From positions 22,673,501-22,737,500 of the forward strand of contig CM046870.1 of assembly GCA_025617745.1 (NCBI GenBank): a stretch of 64,000 nt of DNA, written 5' to 3'. The notes beneath the pieces were generated by a model, which saw nothing but the letters and a program-made list of their open reading frames with translations, did not search any database and was not told the DNA's origin. Positions 1 to 10,350 of this stretch are shown here, piece by piece. A program made the translations under genes and the position numbers. The first letter of the stretch is position 1. Each line of letters starts with the position of its first letter. Origin of the DNA: Heliocidaris erythrogramma (lineage: Eukaryota; Echinodermata; Echinoidea; Camarodonta; Echinometridae).

Positions 1-700
1 CCCAAGTGCGTAAAGTGAGTGATGGTTGCAAAGTTATCTGTCATAAGAGAGTCTTGCAGGTAAACTTTAACGTTTGACCTCAAATGACCTTTGACCTTAT
101 CATGTGACCTCCAACGGTACCATAACATGCAGGTCCCCTTATTGCATCTACAACCCAAGTTTGGTTGAAAAGTGAGTGACGGTTGCAAAGTTATCTGTCA
201 TAAGAGAGTCTTGCAGGTAAACTTTAAAGGGAGCGACAAGTCACAATCTATGGGCGCTTTTACAGTTGGCTGCTCCTTTCTCTGGATCAAAGTTCAAAGC
301 GACTTCAATTTATCGTGCGCAGCTAATAAAAGTTCGCACAATTTGAGTAAACAAGATCGCGCGTTCTTTATTCCATTATTTGAATCTCATTGGTCGTTTG
401 CGTATGGAGGGATTCGAGTTAACGATCGCGCGAGGAATCCGGCAATAACATTCCTTCGGTAGCGCACGATTGGACCGGATTGTATCCGAATTTCCCCGAG
501 TCAGGCCAACTGGTCAGGCCCATGGATTACGACTTGCCACTCCCTTTAACGTTTGACCTGAAATGACCTTTGACCTTATCATGTGACCTCCAACGGCGCC
601 ATAACATGCAGGTCCCCTCAGTGCATCTACAACCCAAGTTTGGTTGAAAAGTGAGTGACGGTTGCAAAGTTATCTGTCATAAGAGAGTCTTTAACGTTTG
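1..700 (+). repeat. Dispersed repeat, three partial tandem copies
   Basis: The block contains three partial copies of a roughly 155-bp unit. Each reads through the motifs TTGCAAAGTTATCTGTCATA, TTTGACCTTATCATGTGACC and CAACCCAAGTTTGGTTGAA. The copies lie at about 1-75, 76-227 and 546-690. The third is separated from the second by the TTAA element at 228-545. Open frames here only follow the repeat and show no protein signature. Confidence 0.85.
228..545. mobile_element. TTAA-target MITE (Kolobok/piggyBac-like)
   Basis: The 318-bp element starts AGGGAGCGACAAGTC and ends GACTTGCCACTCCCT, which are imperfect inverted termini (13 of 15 match). TTAA flanks it at 224-227 and 546-549. The empty site is visible inside the window: at about 66-78 the uninterrupted repeat reads AAACTTTAACGTTTG with a single TTAA. 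There is no internal coding capacity, so it is non-autonomous. The TTAA target with AGG termini resembles Kolobok-type DNA transposons. Confidence 0.85.
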
Positions 701-737
701 TGACGGACGGACGGACGGACGGACGACGGACGGACGT
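699..737. repeat. (GGAC)n microsatellite
   Basis: A run of GGAC tetranucleotides with one interruption lies directly at the end of the third dispersed-repeat copy. Confidence 0.85.
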
Positions 738-1117
738 CATTTGGATCCCTTAGTCTCGCCTTCACCTCCGGTGGGCGAGACAAAAAGACAAATCTTTTCA
801 CCTAATAAAAGTGAAGTCGTCTCTACTCTCGGTGGTATGGTGGCCGTTATAGGAAAATCAGACGGGGAAAAATACTGCTGGCCCTTTGCCCTTATGAGGC
901 GCCGTTTGTGAAGTTATATCCTACATCATAAAATTCTCATGCAAAGATATGCCAGGAATGTCTCACGTGACACAAAATACTTTCACCATGAAGAAAAAAT
1001 GGATATCGTGTGACGTCAGACCTCTGTATATTTTTCGATATAAAAATATTATGACTTTTTTGTTTTGCTGGATATTTCGAAGCTATCTATATCGCGACAT
1101 TTGTCGCGACATATCGA

Positions 1118-1330
1118 CATTTAAAATGGCGTCTGCGTGCGACGGCGCGCGATACAACCACAATTGAAACTATACGTCGCCGACAGCGCACGCGCCGTCG
1201 CACGCAGCCGCCATTTTAAATCTGCATGACAAGAGGAGGCATGGATACACAAACACTGGTGAGTTCTCTGAAATTTCTTATGCTCTTTTTTTGTATTTTT
1301 TTGTAAAAATAAGTACAATCATAAACAATT
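1118..1330 (+). repeat. GC-rich inverted repeat joined to a dispersed repeat with donor-like site
   Basis: Two arms facing each other carry AAAATGGCGTCTGCGTGCGA and, in reverse, the corresponding GCCGCCATTTT segment, separated by about 30 bp of CpG-rich sequence. The right part (about 1,216-1,330) is a diverged copy of the repeat at 55,878-56,091. It reads ATGGATACACAAACACTG followed by GTGAGT, so it looks like a short coding start next to a consensus 5' splice site. The GCCGCCATTTT segment matches the YY1 core. Because the same unit is repeated elsewhere it is more likely a repeat than a host first exon. Confidence 0.55.
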
Positions 1331-2128
1331 ATAGAATGGGTTTCAGAATCCCTGCAATCTCATTGGTCAAGAGCTGTGCCTTGAATTTTACTGGCCTGCA
1401 CGTTCGATATCAATAATTATTACGATCACTGACGATAGCCACTGTAAACATGCTATCGATATTTATTTTAGCGAGTGCGAGAGTCTGAGCTGAGAGCCGC
1501 GATATACGACTTTTTAATGACGGAGAATTGCAAGATTTGAGACAAAATTCAGATGTTAATGATAGTTGACTTCGGATTCTGATGGTAAGCCCAATAAAAT
1601 CCGATTATAGCTCTACCTGTTTAAAAACAAGCAAACTGAAAAGGCGATTAAATGAAAATTAGTGCAGTGTGAAACTGAAACTTCAGTACCGTACGCTGCA
1701 CTGCACTGCACTGCAATCTGCAGTGATTCACTACAGTCTAGCGCAGCATACACTGGCCTGTCTGGGCTGGCCTGGATTATGGGCTGACCAGACTTAAAAT
1801 TTGTTGATGCAAAACTAGAAGTTCTCTTTGCATTAATTCTTTAAATTACTTGCTTAGTTTAATGTAAATAGACTAGATTATATCTAACTTGGGCTTGTTG
1901 TTGACATGAGTGACAGATTCTAAAATAAAAAAGTTGACAATGACAGTCATGACAGTAATTAGCTTAGCCTAACAAAAGTTAGGCATGCTAGGCTTAGGGT
2001 CAAGACTCTAACACTGAAATAAAATGAAATTCTGAAATTTAACCTAATTAGCCAGATTTTCAGTTCTCTATGGAAGTCATTAAATTTCTAAAATCTATTT
2101 ATGATGCATGGAAATGATTTACCAGTGC

Positions 2129-2236
2129 CATGCGTCCGGTAAATTTGAGCCATGCGTCCGGTAAATTTAGCCATGCGTCCGGTAAATTTCAGCCATGCGT
2201 CCGGTAAATTTTTTTACCGGACGCATGGCTCACTTT
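2129..2236. repeat. 22-bp minisatellite with an inverted last copy
   Basis: Four head-to-tail copies of a unit containing CCATGCGTCCGGTAAATTT are followed by an inverted copy reading TTTACCGGACGCATGG. The transcript or single strand could fold into a hairpin between the last direct and the inverted copy. Confidence 0.9.
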
Positions 2237-2299
2237 CACTGGATGCATGATTGGGAAAAAGTTTGATTTTCAATTTTTTTTTTACCCATTCTATAAAAC

Positions 2300-2465
2300 A
2301 GATGATGCACAGGTATTTTTCGTGGGTCGGTAGGAATTGTGTACCCTCGGTACCTCTGAATTTTGTCCGAAACCCACTCGGCTGCGCCTCGTGGGTTCAG
2401 ACAATTCAGAGGTACCTTGTGTACACAATTCCTACCGACCCACTCCAACCTGTGCATCATTTGTA
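2300..2465. repeat. Long imperfect palindrome (hairpin MITE-like)
   Basis: The left arm begins GATGATGCACAGG and the right arm ends CCTGTGCATCATT. Both arms contain GTGGGTCGGTAGGAATTGTG or its complement, and the centre is near 2,385. The high symmetry produces overlapping open frames on both strands, which are not genes. Confidence 0.85.
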
Positions 2466-2486
2466 TAATAATCATTCCAAAAGTTT

Positions 2487-2695
2487 CCCTAGGAGGAGAT
2501 GCTGTGGTGAAGAACCTGTCGGTCGCGGGAGTTATAAGGAAAGTGTTATTTCTGGGCATTTTCCATGTCCTGCTAACCGTGCGCAATTAGATTGGCGGAA
2601 AAAAACACCTACGTAGCTTCGTGATGTAAAAGGCGTATAGCCCATTTTTTTTTTTTTACACTCAGGAAGCTAGTCCTGGCTAATTTGAGGTAGGA
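2487..2695 (+). repeat. Dispersed repeat shared with 56,113-56,310
   Basis: The block starts CTAGGAGGAGATGCTGTGG and runs through GTCGGTCGCGGGAGTT, GCGCAATTAGATTG and an A/T-rich stretch followed by ACACTCAGGAAGC. A second copy with the same order lies at 56,113-56,310. No coding signature was seen. Confidence 0.8.
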
Positions 2696-2993
2696 GTGAG
2701 ATTTTTAAGAGCTGAATTTGAAAGGAAGAATATTTAAATTATTCAATCTTATTTTTCCCCCATACCTTCAGTACATGCGACAGAAAATACGGACTATTTT
2801 TACATTCATAGCCGTAGTGGTCACACCATATGACCACACCATGAATAGTGGTCATATTGACCACTACGATATATGCATGCAAAGAAAGTTGGTATTTTCT
2901 GTCGCATGTACTAAAGGTGTGGGTGGAAAGTAAGATAAATATTTGAAATACTTCCTTACAAATTCAGCCCTTATAAATCTCACTCCTACCTCA
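2680..2993. mobile_element. MITE with 30-bp imperfect TIRs
   Basis: The left end TGAGGTAGGAGTGAGATTT and the right end AAATCTCACTCCTACCTCA are inverted. Further inside, CATGCGACAGAAAATAC and its complement also pair, and the centre holds GTGGTCA inverted repeats. The element is about 310 bp and non-coding. Confidence 0.8.
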
Positions 2994-3004
2994 CGACCAA
3001 CACA

Positions 3005-3078
3005 TTGGGTTAGGATTAGGGTTGTGGTTAGGGTTATGTTTAAACTTAAAGTTAGGATTATGGTTAGAATTACGATTT
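3005..3078 (+). repeat. Degenerate interstitial telomere-like repeat
   Basis: Irregular copies of TTAGGG-related hexamers (GGGTTAGGATTAGGG, GGTTAGGGTTATG) cover about 70 bp. Similar degenerate stretches occur at about 34,085-34,150 (CCCTAA orientation) and 35,100-35,140. They are too irregular to be a true telomere. Confidence 0.6.
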
Positions 3079-3730
3079 ACGGTAGCTAAAAAACTTAAGT
3101 CTTTGGATTCAGCTTAATTAGATTCATTCAATTTTTACAATCTTAGTAACTCTTAGTTGATCCTGGAACTTGGAAGGTAGGTAATCCCTTTTACAAACAC
3201 TGAGGGTGGTTTGCATCGCTCACACTTTGTCACAGTATGTGAGAAATGGTGATATTTAAGTTAGATCTATCATCTATGATCTAGTTTTGTTTGTTGATAT
3301 ATTCTGCCTCCACACAACATGTCAAAACTCAAATGTCCAATTGGGAAGAGTTCCTTTTGCGACAGCCACCCAAATCATTGCTTTATTTCATTGCGTACCT
3401 TTGGATAGAATGGCAACGCCATCTAGCGACCAACACGATATAGTCTAATCTACGTGTTTTGAACACCTTTGACGTCAACTCGTTCTCGCAAGTACTTTGT
3501 TAAGTCGGAGGGCTGGCAATATCGAGGACCCAGGTTCCATACCCAGCTTTGCCATTTGTCGTTTGTTTGTTACTAACCGATGTTTTCTCTCTACAGAATT
3601 ACAGATATAGATGGAAAAGGCTGAGGAGACAGAGAAATAGAATACCCCAGAAAAATTTCCATGCACCATTTTTTATTCAACCCCCATCAAAAATATCGGC
3701 CTCTTTTAGAATGTTCGATATAGGATCTAG

Positions 3731-4306
3731 GGCCAAAGTCGTTATTATGCCCAGCCGCCATTAAATCCGCCTGAACAAGTGAATAATTAGTCAAGTTTCT
3801 TGGTTTTCATTGTTGAAATTCAGTTATTTATAACGGAATAAACGCTATAAATTATAGCCGGATCTAGTTGGATTTGAGCAATTTTAGGTGGCTGTCGCAA
3901 AAGGAACTCCGCTATTACAGCTAATATGCCCAGTAATCCTCAAATTGGCAAGAATCCTACCTAGGATATAAAAAAAACCCCAGCAGAACGGAGGTATAGA
4001 TAGGATTTGTATGGAGCGGAGGTATATAGTGCAGCAAGATCAGATTCGCTGTCAATTGCTTGTGGTCTAGTGGTAAAGGCGTCTGGTCCAACTGTCAGAG
4101 TATTCTCTTTCTACACTGCCCTCGCGTTTAAGGTCCCGGGTTTGAATCCCGTTCTTTCTTGCTGATATTTTTTTCAGTTATGAATCGATAACGTTTATTC
4201 CGTTATAAATAACTGAATTTCAACAATGAAAACCAAGAAACTTGACTAATTATTCACTTGTTCAGGCGGATTTAATGGCGGCTGGGCATGATAACGACTT
4301 TGGCCA
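3731..4306. mobile_element. Foldback-type repeat with ~115-bp arms
   Basis: Arms at about 3,731-3,845 and 4,191-4,306 are nearly perfect inverted copies; both contain the CCAAGAAACTTGACTAATTA segment or its complement. The loop of about 345 bp includes the tRNA-derived SINE head at 4,058-4,160. An outer pair, GACAGCCACC near 3,362 and GGTGGCTGTCGC near 3,889, suggests a second nested inverted structure. Confidence 0.85.
4058..4160 (+). repeat. tRNA-derived SINE head
   Basis: An A box (TGGTCTAGTGGTAAAGG) and a B box (GGTTTGAATCCC) are spaced about 60 bp apart, and an AT-rich tail follows. The region between them is longer than in a normal tRNA and the arms do not close into a cloverleaf. It is therefore a SINE or tRNA pseudogene rather than a functional tRNA. 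Confidence 0.6.
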
Positions 4307-4473
4307 GGAACTCTTTCCGTCAAATTTTATGAAACATGATCAAGCCTGTGTAGAGCTCTAGGCTACACCAGTCAAAGCTAAACTTAAAGCGAATGGGGCT
4401 AGACTGTGCCACATCTCGGCTCTCGCGTTACCCTAGGCTTCACTCTTTCAGTTCAGCCTTCATTTTCAGCCTT

Positions 4474-5437
4474 CTGGGGCAGTATTCTGAAAACTGTGTT
4501 ATCTTTTGTGTTAAGGAAAACTGTGTTAATTGTCATAACAAATTGAAATTGCGCGCAATAAACACTAATCATTGTAGACCGAAAGCTTCAGTCTCTGTTC
4601 GTCGGGTGTTCCACTGGACTAAGTTACGTCTTGCTTCACTACACCTCCTTTATACATAGACTGAACTCGGTCTCTCACTCTGTACCAGGGACTAAGGACG
4701 AATTTTCATTTTCCAATAAATACATTATTTTATTAAAATAAACAACTCAGAATGAGAACAACGGTAATATAATATGCTTGAATAAATTTCTTACCCCAAA
4801 TTCCTCGTCTGGTACACGAATCTGATCATTTGAAGCATGGAAGTTGCACGGCAGTAGCGAGTCGCTGACGGCCTTCTTGGTTATAATCACATGACCCGGA
4901 AGTATGCCGCGTATAGAGATTGTGTAGTAAAACGCAGCGAATACACAGTCAGTCAGTGCGAAGCTTGAGTTCAAACCAGAGTAAGTCCCAAATTTTGTTA
5001 ATTATCTGTATTTTTATCGGGGGTTTTTGTGATGTATTGAAATATGAGAATACTAGCACCATCTATGTGAATTTTTAGAGAAAGGGGATGGCTTATAGGG
5101 ATGGAAAATCAGATCCCCCCTTTTGGGGGGATTTGCTCATAGGCCATGTATTGTAAGATCTCCTTATCTACCGTGAAGGTTGGGTAGCCGTCTGTGTAGG
5201 AGGAGAAGGTAAAAATAAGAAAATGTTAAAGACTCCTCCGAAACAGACGGTTTTCAGCTGTCTATAATCATTGGTGCTTGTGCAGATGTCTCTGTTTATT
5301 AAGTGTTAACTTTATGCGGGCACAGCCATCTTTGCATAATCATTAACCAATGACTTGTCCTGATTTTAATTTGTTATGACAATTAACATCGTTTTACTAA
5401 CACAAAAGATAACACAGTTTTCAGAATACCGCCCCAG
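4474..5437. mobile_element. ~960-bp DNA transposon derivative with 40-bp TIRs
   Basis: The left terminus begins CTGGGGCAGTATTCTGAAAA; the right terminus in reverse complement begins CTGGGGCGGTATTCTGAAAA. The match continues for about 40 bp, through TGTGTTATCTTTTGTGTTA. The internal sequence has no transposase domain, so it is non-autonomous. Confidence 0.85.
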
Positions 5438-5558
5438 GACTCCAGGAGTTCACTTCAGCCTAACCCCAGTGCCCAGGGAGCTCCCTGGGGTTAACTTCAG
5501 CCAGGGCCAGGCTTTACTCAGTTGACGCGATATTTACATCAACATCGTTCGCACCTCA

Positions 5559-5669
5559 TTAATTCTCTTCAAGCTCATGCTTACCCATTCCTAGGAGGCC
5601 CTCAATTTCCAAATTAAACTCTTCTTCAAATTGCCTCCTTAGTTCTTCTTCAGACAAATCCTGAGCCAT
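5559..5669 (-). CDS. Possible first coding exon, acidic coiled peptide (unrecognised)
   Basis: An ATG at 5,669-5,667 in a good context (AAAATGG) opens a charged frame beginning MAQDLSEEELRRQF and containing EEEFNLEIEGLLG. It ends either at a stop 36 codons later or, more plausibly, at a consensus donor GG|GTAAGC at 5,585/5,584. The upstream DNA is CpG-rich with CCAAT motifs. I recognise no family. It could be the 5' end of a host gene, or of a DNA-transposon gene, transcribed leftward. No downstream exon was identified, so the call is weak. Confidence 0.25.
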   Translation of the reverse strand: MAQDLSEEELRRQFEEEFNLEIEGLLGMGKHELEEN

Positions 5670-5719
5670 TTTCTGTTTTCTCGCCAACGACAACGTAAAC
5701 AAACGAACGGTGTGCTTTA

Positions 5720-5953
5720 TATAAAATACCATGGCATATATTCGACCAGTGTGGCGCGCCTCCCGGCCAGGCGCGGGTATCGTCCGCATCAAATCGGCGG
5801 TTTTTGGCCCCCGGATCGCCATTGCCAATGGGGGCCAATGGGTATCCGCCCCACCACGCCCCAGCTACGCACCCGATTATCACCGACAAATTTTCATTTT
5901 TATTTGTATCCCTCACAGAAACAAATAGCTAGGTAGTAAGTGCGAAGATGGCG
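5720..5953. promoter_or_regulatory. Candidate bidirectional CpG/CCAAT promoter
   Basis: This patch is far richer in CpG and GC than its surroundings. It has two CCAAT pentamers on the plus strand (near 5,826 and 5,835; ATTGG on the minus strand). A YY1-like AAGATGGCGG overlaps a plus-strand ATG at 5,948. The plus-strand frame reads MAVVDPLINLMTNMPQKRK before running into a C-tract at about 6,025. The minus-strand ATG is at 5,669. Opposed starts about 280 bp apart fit a head-to-head promoter, but no transcript evidence is available. Confidence 0.25.
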
Positions 5954-6477
5954 GTGGTCGACCCCCTCATCAATTTAATGACCAACATGCCCCAGAAAAG
6001 AAAGACCACCTCCAAATGCGGATACCCCCCCCCCCCCCCAAAAAAAAAAAAAAAAAAATTAACCAAAAAATAACAGTAATACAAAAATAAATAATCGAGA
6101 TGAGGATCAGGAGAGGAAATTGTGTATGCTACCGCATACCGATACCTTCCCCTAAATAAATGATTTGTTATGATTTGTTACCAATGTAAACAAAATAATG
6201 CTAATGCAAACTATAACATGGGTGATACCTTGACTGAGATCATGGAGGGGGTCACCCCCCCCCTAAAATGAAAAGGAAAAGAGAAGAGGCCATAGGAAAA
6301 GAAAGATTAGACCAAAGTTGGAAAGGGATGGGTGTTCACCATTAAACAAGACCTACTATATAAGAGTCACTTTATTAATTTTGTCAAAATTTTCAACAAC
6401 AACCAAAAAAAAAAAAAATCCTTGAAAAATTGGGGTATATTTTGTACAGGCCATCCCCTCCCTCAAAAGTATGTGTG

Positions 6478-6640
6478 GGGGAAATGTCTTCACCTCATCC
6501 CCGGGATTCAAGCCGGGACCCCACTGGAAATATCGAGCTTTCGTGGGTTATCATGTTCAAGCTTACATTGATCTGATATTCCATTTATTGTTGTATGTTA
6601 GAGGCTTGGCAAATAAAATCAATCAATCAATCAAGCCCGT
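6478..6640 (+). mobile_element. 3'-end fragment of a CR1/L2-like LINE
   Basis: This 160-bp fragment carries the same 3' UTR as the longer copy ending at 8,180. It has CCCCACTGGAAAT, GAGCTTTCGTGGGTTATC and a terminal ATCA-type microsatellite (TCAATCAATCAATCAA). Such short tandem tails instead of poly(A) are characteristic of CR1/L2-group LINEs. Confidence 0.75.
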
Positions 6641-6699
6641 GATAGAAAAACGATATAGTCAATTAGTAGGCCTATGTACAAGCAAATCAGAGAGAATTG

Positions 6700-8180
6700 T
6701 CAGACATTACATCACATTGAAGTTCTAATCAGCTCAGATTAGAAGCATCATTGGACCAATCCTTTTTTCAGCTTATATCAATGACATGTGCTTGTATAAA
6801 AGCTGACTGCAAGCTGCTATTGTACGCTGATGACAGCGTACTACTTTTATCCAAATCCAAAATTTGTCGAAGAAAAACTAAGCGACCAGCTGTCTACATG
6901 TGTCGATTGGATGACTGATAATAGGCTATCTTTACACTTGGGCAAAACAGAAAGCATTTTGTTTTGTCCAAAAAGTAGTTCTAAAAAGTCATTTGAATTT
7001 CAGGTGACATGCAATAATCAGGTAATCCAGAGAAAAGAATCTGTGAAGTATTTAGGTATTGAGCTGGCCAGCTCAATATCCTTTTCAACATTAATAGAAT
7101 CAGTTGTAAAGAGAGCGAATTCTCGTCTGAAATTTTTGTACAGATATCAAAATTGTATGGATCAAAAGGCAAGACGTATACTCTGTTTTGCTCTTATTCA
7201 ATGTTTATTTGATAATGCTAACCCTGCTTGGTATAGTAGCTTAAAAAAATCTGATCAAAAGAAGTTGAAAATTATTCAGAACAAAATGGTGAGATTCATC
7301 AACTACTCTGGTCCCAGAACTCACGTTGGCTACAATGAGCTCTCTGAAGCTGGTTTTTCTTGAAGTCAACCAAAGATCTAAACAACTGATTTTGCACCAT
7401 GTGCATAAGATATATCATACTATAATAGGTCGAATCATTATATTCGATCAAACTTTAATCTTGTTAACAATTTACATATAGTCATCATACAAGAAACAAT
7501 TTTAACTTACCAGAAAGAGTAGGCAGTGTTTGTAATTCGTTTTATTATACTGCCATAAAGCATTGGAATTCTCTGCCTAATGACATAAAAGGAATAGATA
7601 ACTTTGTTCATTTTAAGAGGAAATTGAAAGAATATCTTTCAATAGAGAGTCAGAGAGAAGAAACAAATGATTATGTTACATCTAGGTAAAATTTCCTGAA
7701 TACGGACCATTTTCTTTTCACATGCAGGTGAATATGCTGTTTATTGTATATATTTATATAGTTTTAACATGATGAAAGATTTAACGTTGTTTTTTTCCCA
7801 TTCTTATCTTTGTTTCCCTCTCTCTCTCTCTCTCTCTCTCCATTTCTTCCTCTTCTAACTTCGTCTTCTCCTCTTTTTCCTTCTTTTTTCTTCTTCCTCT
7901 TTTCTTTCTTTTCCTCTCATTCTAACTTTGTATATATTTATCACTATTATTTTTATGATTTATTTTTCCTTATTTATTCCTCAACGTGTAAATATATATA
8001 AATATGTTCTAACTCAATAATTATTTTATTCATACAAGAGGACCCCACTGGAAATAAGTTTCGAGCTTTCGTGGGTTATCCTGTTCAAGCTTGCTAATTT
8101 GTTATTCTACTATGTACACATTTATTATGTTCTGAATGCTTGGCAAATGAAATCAATCAATCAATCAATCAATCAATCAG
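6700..8180 (+). mobile_element. 5'-truncated CR1/L2-like LINE with RT C-terminus
   Basis: The fragment enters within the reverse transcriptase: GPILFSAYINDM at about 6,755 and the catalytic YADDS box at about 6,823. A frameshift follows, and the thumb/C-terminal region lies in the frame 6,830-7,363, with conserved positions such as KSVKYLGIEL-like, NPAWYSSL and KKLKIIQNKMVRFI. A pyrimidine-rich 3' UTR with (TC)n at about 7,819-7,843 follows, then a (TCAA)n tail at 8,150-8,180. The endonuclease and most of the fingers/palm are missing. The element is inactive. Confidence 0.85.
6830..7363 (+). pseudogene. LINE reverse transcriptase thumb and C-terminal region
   Basis: This 177-codon frame begins just after the YADD box, which lies in a different frame. 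It matches the post-catalytic region of CR1/Jockey-group RTs: a DWMTDNRLSLHLGKTE segment (primer grip and following helix), the VKYLGIEL motif, and the C-terminal CFALIQCLFDNANPAWYSSL and QNKMVRFI motifs. The frameshift between catalytic box and thumb means it cannot make a working enzyme. Confidence 0.85.
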
Positions 8181-8956
8181 AATCAACATCATCATCGTTA
8201 TCATCACCATCCTCATTCATCATCATTGTGATGGAGTTAGTTCACTCTTCGCCGCAACTCGCTCTTTTCCATCATGGTCTTGGGGATGTCTCCTGTCTCA
8301 AGATTAGGATTGTGCACAATAATAAACTATATGAAGTTAAGGGGCCCCTGTTTGAGCAGGGAAGCCTTCAGCAAATGACATATTCTGACACAACTTTGTC
8401 TTTATTTCTATATATAGCGACCAATTTGTTTCGTTGAATTTTAATTTTCCTTTAAATTCGTATATCAAAATGGGACAGAATGATGTACTAATTTCCAATG
8501 GGGGTGGGGGTAAACTAAAAATCGATCTAGTCCAATATCTTGGAAAAGCGTAACGATTACCGCTGGGGGTGGGGGGGGGGGGGGGGTGTCGACTCGACAT
8601 CAAGTTTATCATGTATTTCTTTATGTCCGACAATATGATTTCGTTGACTCTCGGGGTATTAAAGATCACTTTGAAACCAGCAAAAAACTAACACATTATA
8701 CGAATAAAATAAAATAAAATCAGTTTATTGACATAAAATCCACAATTTAGGATTCTCATTGAAATGAAAGTAAGTAGAAAACAATAATTTAAAAAATATT
8801 TCAAATGCATAGTTGAAGCTGAATATCTGATCATAAATGAAAGAGAATGAAAAAAAAAAGAACAAAACAACACAAACATGCATATACAATTTAGACATTG
8901 TACCATGATAATACATATATATATAAATAATTTCTTGGTACTACAAAATTTCAATA

Positions 8957-9690
8957 TGGCACGAAAAAGAGACATGATAACGAAGCTTTTCGACCTGCAG
9001 TCATCAGGTCCCGAAATCGTGAAAATCAAAACTATTCTCCTTGACAATGGTTACCCTGAGCAGGTTATATCTCGCACCATAACACGGACGCTGGAGGCAC
9101 AATCCAAATCTGACACCAGATTTGGACCTGCCAAATGCCCCGTGTATCTCAAACTACCCTGGAGGGGTAAGGTATCTGACAAATACGCCAGTCAGATCAA
9201 ACACGCAGTGTCACGTTGCTATTACGCGGTTTCGACACGCATTGTGTTTTCTACACACAGGATGCTACCGTAAACTAGCAAGGATGTACTACCCACCCCC
9301 CACTTGAGTAATGTTATTTACCAATTTCAGTGCCGGTGCGATGCCAGCTACGTGGGCCGTACTTCTCAGCGGTTGGCTGATCGCATTAAACAACACATCC
9401 CCTCGACTATTCGGAACCGTACAACCAATCAGCGCACGCAGCCCGTCCGTGCCTGCAAATCTGAAATGCACGCTAACAGACCAAAGATAGCCAAATGCGA
9501 TTCAGCGATTGGTCTCCACTTGCTGAACAATCCAGCTTGCGCACAAAGCTATGCTGACGATCAATTCTCAATTATGTCCCGGGCCAGAAGCTCAGCGCAT
9601 TTACACCTTCTGGAAGCTGCTTACATCCAATCGCATGAACCTCTTCTGTGCAGACAAAAGGAGTTCGTCCAAGCTTTGCGATTGTTCTGA
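8957..9690 (+). pseudogene. PLE ORF 3' part: linker and GIY-YIG endonuclease
   Basis: One continuous frame runs from 8,957 to the TGA at 9,688-9,690, broken by a single TAA at 9,271-9,273. The N-terminal part has the linker downstream of the PLE reverse transcriptase (IKTILLDNGYPEQVI, then CPVYLKLPW). After the stop comes the GIY-YIG domain: NVIYQFQC, then ASYVGRTSQRLADRIKQH, where Y, G, R and the helix arginine and histidine are the expected catalytic/binding positions. RT itself is absent. The single stop implies recent inactivation or 5'-truncated insertion followed by drift. Confidence 0.85.
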
Positions 9691-9765
9691 AATTACGGCG
9701 TCTAGGTTGCGTCCGGGTTCACCGAGTATAATATAGTTGATTTCAAGTAATTTGTTATATACCTG

Positions 9766-9809
9766 CGTGATAACCTGATGAGTGCAGGTCGAAAAGCTTC
9801 GTTATCATG
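9766..9809 (+). ncRNA. Hammerhead-ribozyme-like motif in the PLE terminal repeat
   Basis: The segment contains CTGATGA (9,775-9,781), GAA (9,791-9,793), a minimal palindromic stem III AAGCTT, and TC before a predicted cleavage between 9,800 and 9,801. Stem I is nine pairs (CGTGATAAC with GTTATCATG, one G-U). Penelope-like elements are known to encode type I hammerheads with very short stem III. Stem II is weak here: GTGCAGGTC pairs only at its ends. The left repeat copy on the minus strand (8,973-9,008) keeps the core but not stem I. Confidence 0.5.
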
Positions 9810-10350
9810 TCTCTTTTTCGTGCCATATTGAAATTTTGCAGCAAGAAATTATATATATATATATATATACATTGATAATGGTAGTAAAGTAAGTATTCTG
9901 CTTCGGAACATTTCAAAATAGATGAAGAAGTTATTAATTTCGACTTTTTCATATACACATCTGATATGAACACAAAATGAATGATATTTATAAACAGTTA
10001 CATCATATCAAACCAATTCATTCATTTCCACTGTAAAACACATATTTTAAAACGTTTTTTTACAAATCATTGTAATACATGTAATAATACTATATAGTAT
10101 GATCATATAGGGCACAAAAACAATATGACTACTTTATACAGAGAATGCTTTGATTAAAACTAGAAACTATATCGATATAGAAACAAAATATTAGAACGTA
10201 ACATAAGGAGCAGAAAGGGAGAAAATAAGATGAAACATTTACAAGATTTTAATGCATACGGTTTGTCTGATTCTTTACTTGAGGGTGATGTCGTTTATTT
10301 CATGGAATCATTAATAAAGATCATTGAAAAAAAAAAAGGTTTATATATAC

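Larger units (their letters stand above)
8942..9838 (+). mobile_element. Penelope-like element (PLE), 5'-truncated, inverted terminal repeats
   Basis: A 67-bp segment at 8,942-9,008 recurs inverted at 9,773-9,838. Both contain GGCACGAAAAAGAGACATG and AACGAAGCTTTTCGACCTGC or the complement. Between them lies the C-terminal part of a PLE protein with the GIY-YIG endonuclease. Terminal repeats in mixed orientation and 5' truncation are usual for Penelope elements. The flanking AT microsatellite at 9,850-9,870 is outside the repeat. Confidence 0.85.

Noticed and set aside
2129..2236. CRISPR-like array
   Set aside because: Units are tandem with spacers of 0-3 bp, and the DNA is clearly eukaryotic.
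2236..2616. Overlapping 75-121-codon frames on both strands
   Set aside because: They are produced by the long palindrome at 2,300-2,465 and have no domain signature.
3005..3078. Telomere or chromosome end
   Set aside because: Repeats are irregular, short and internal.
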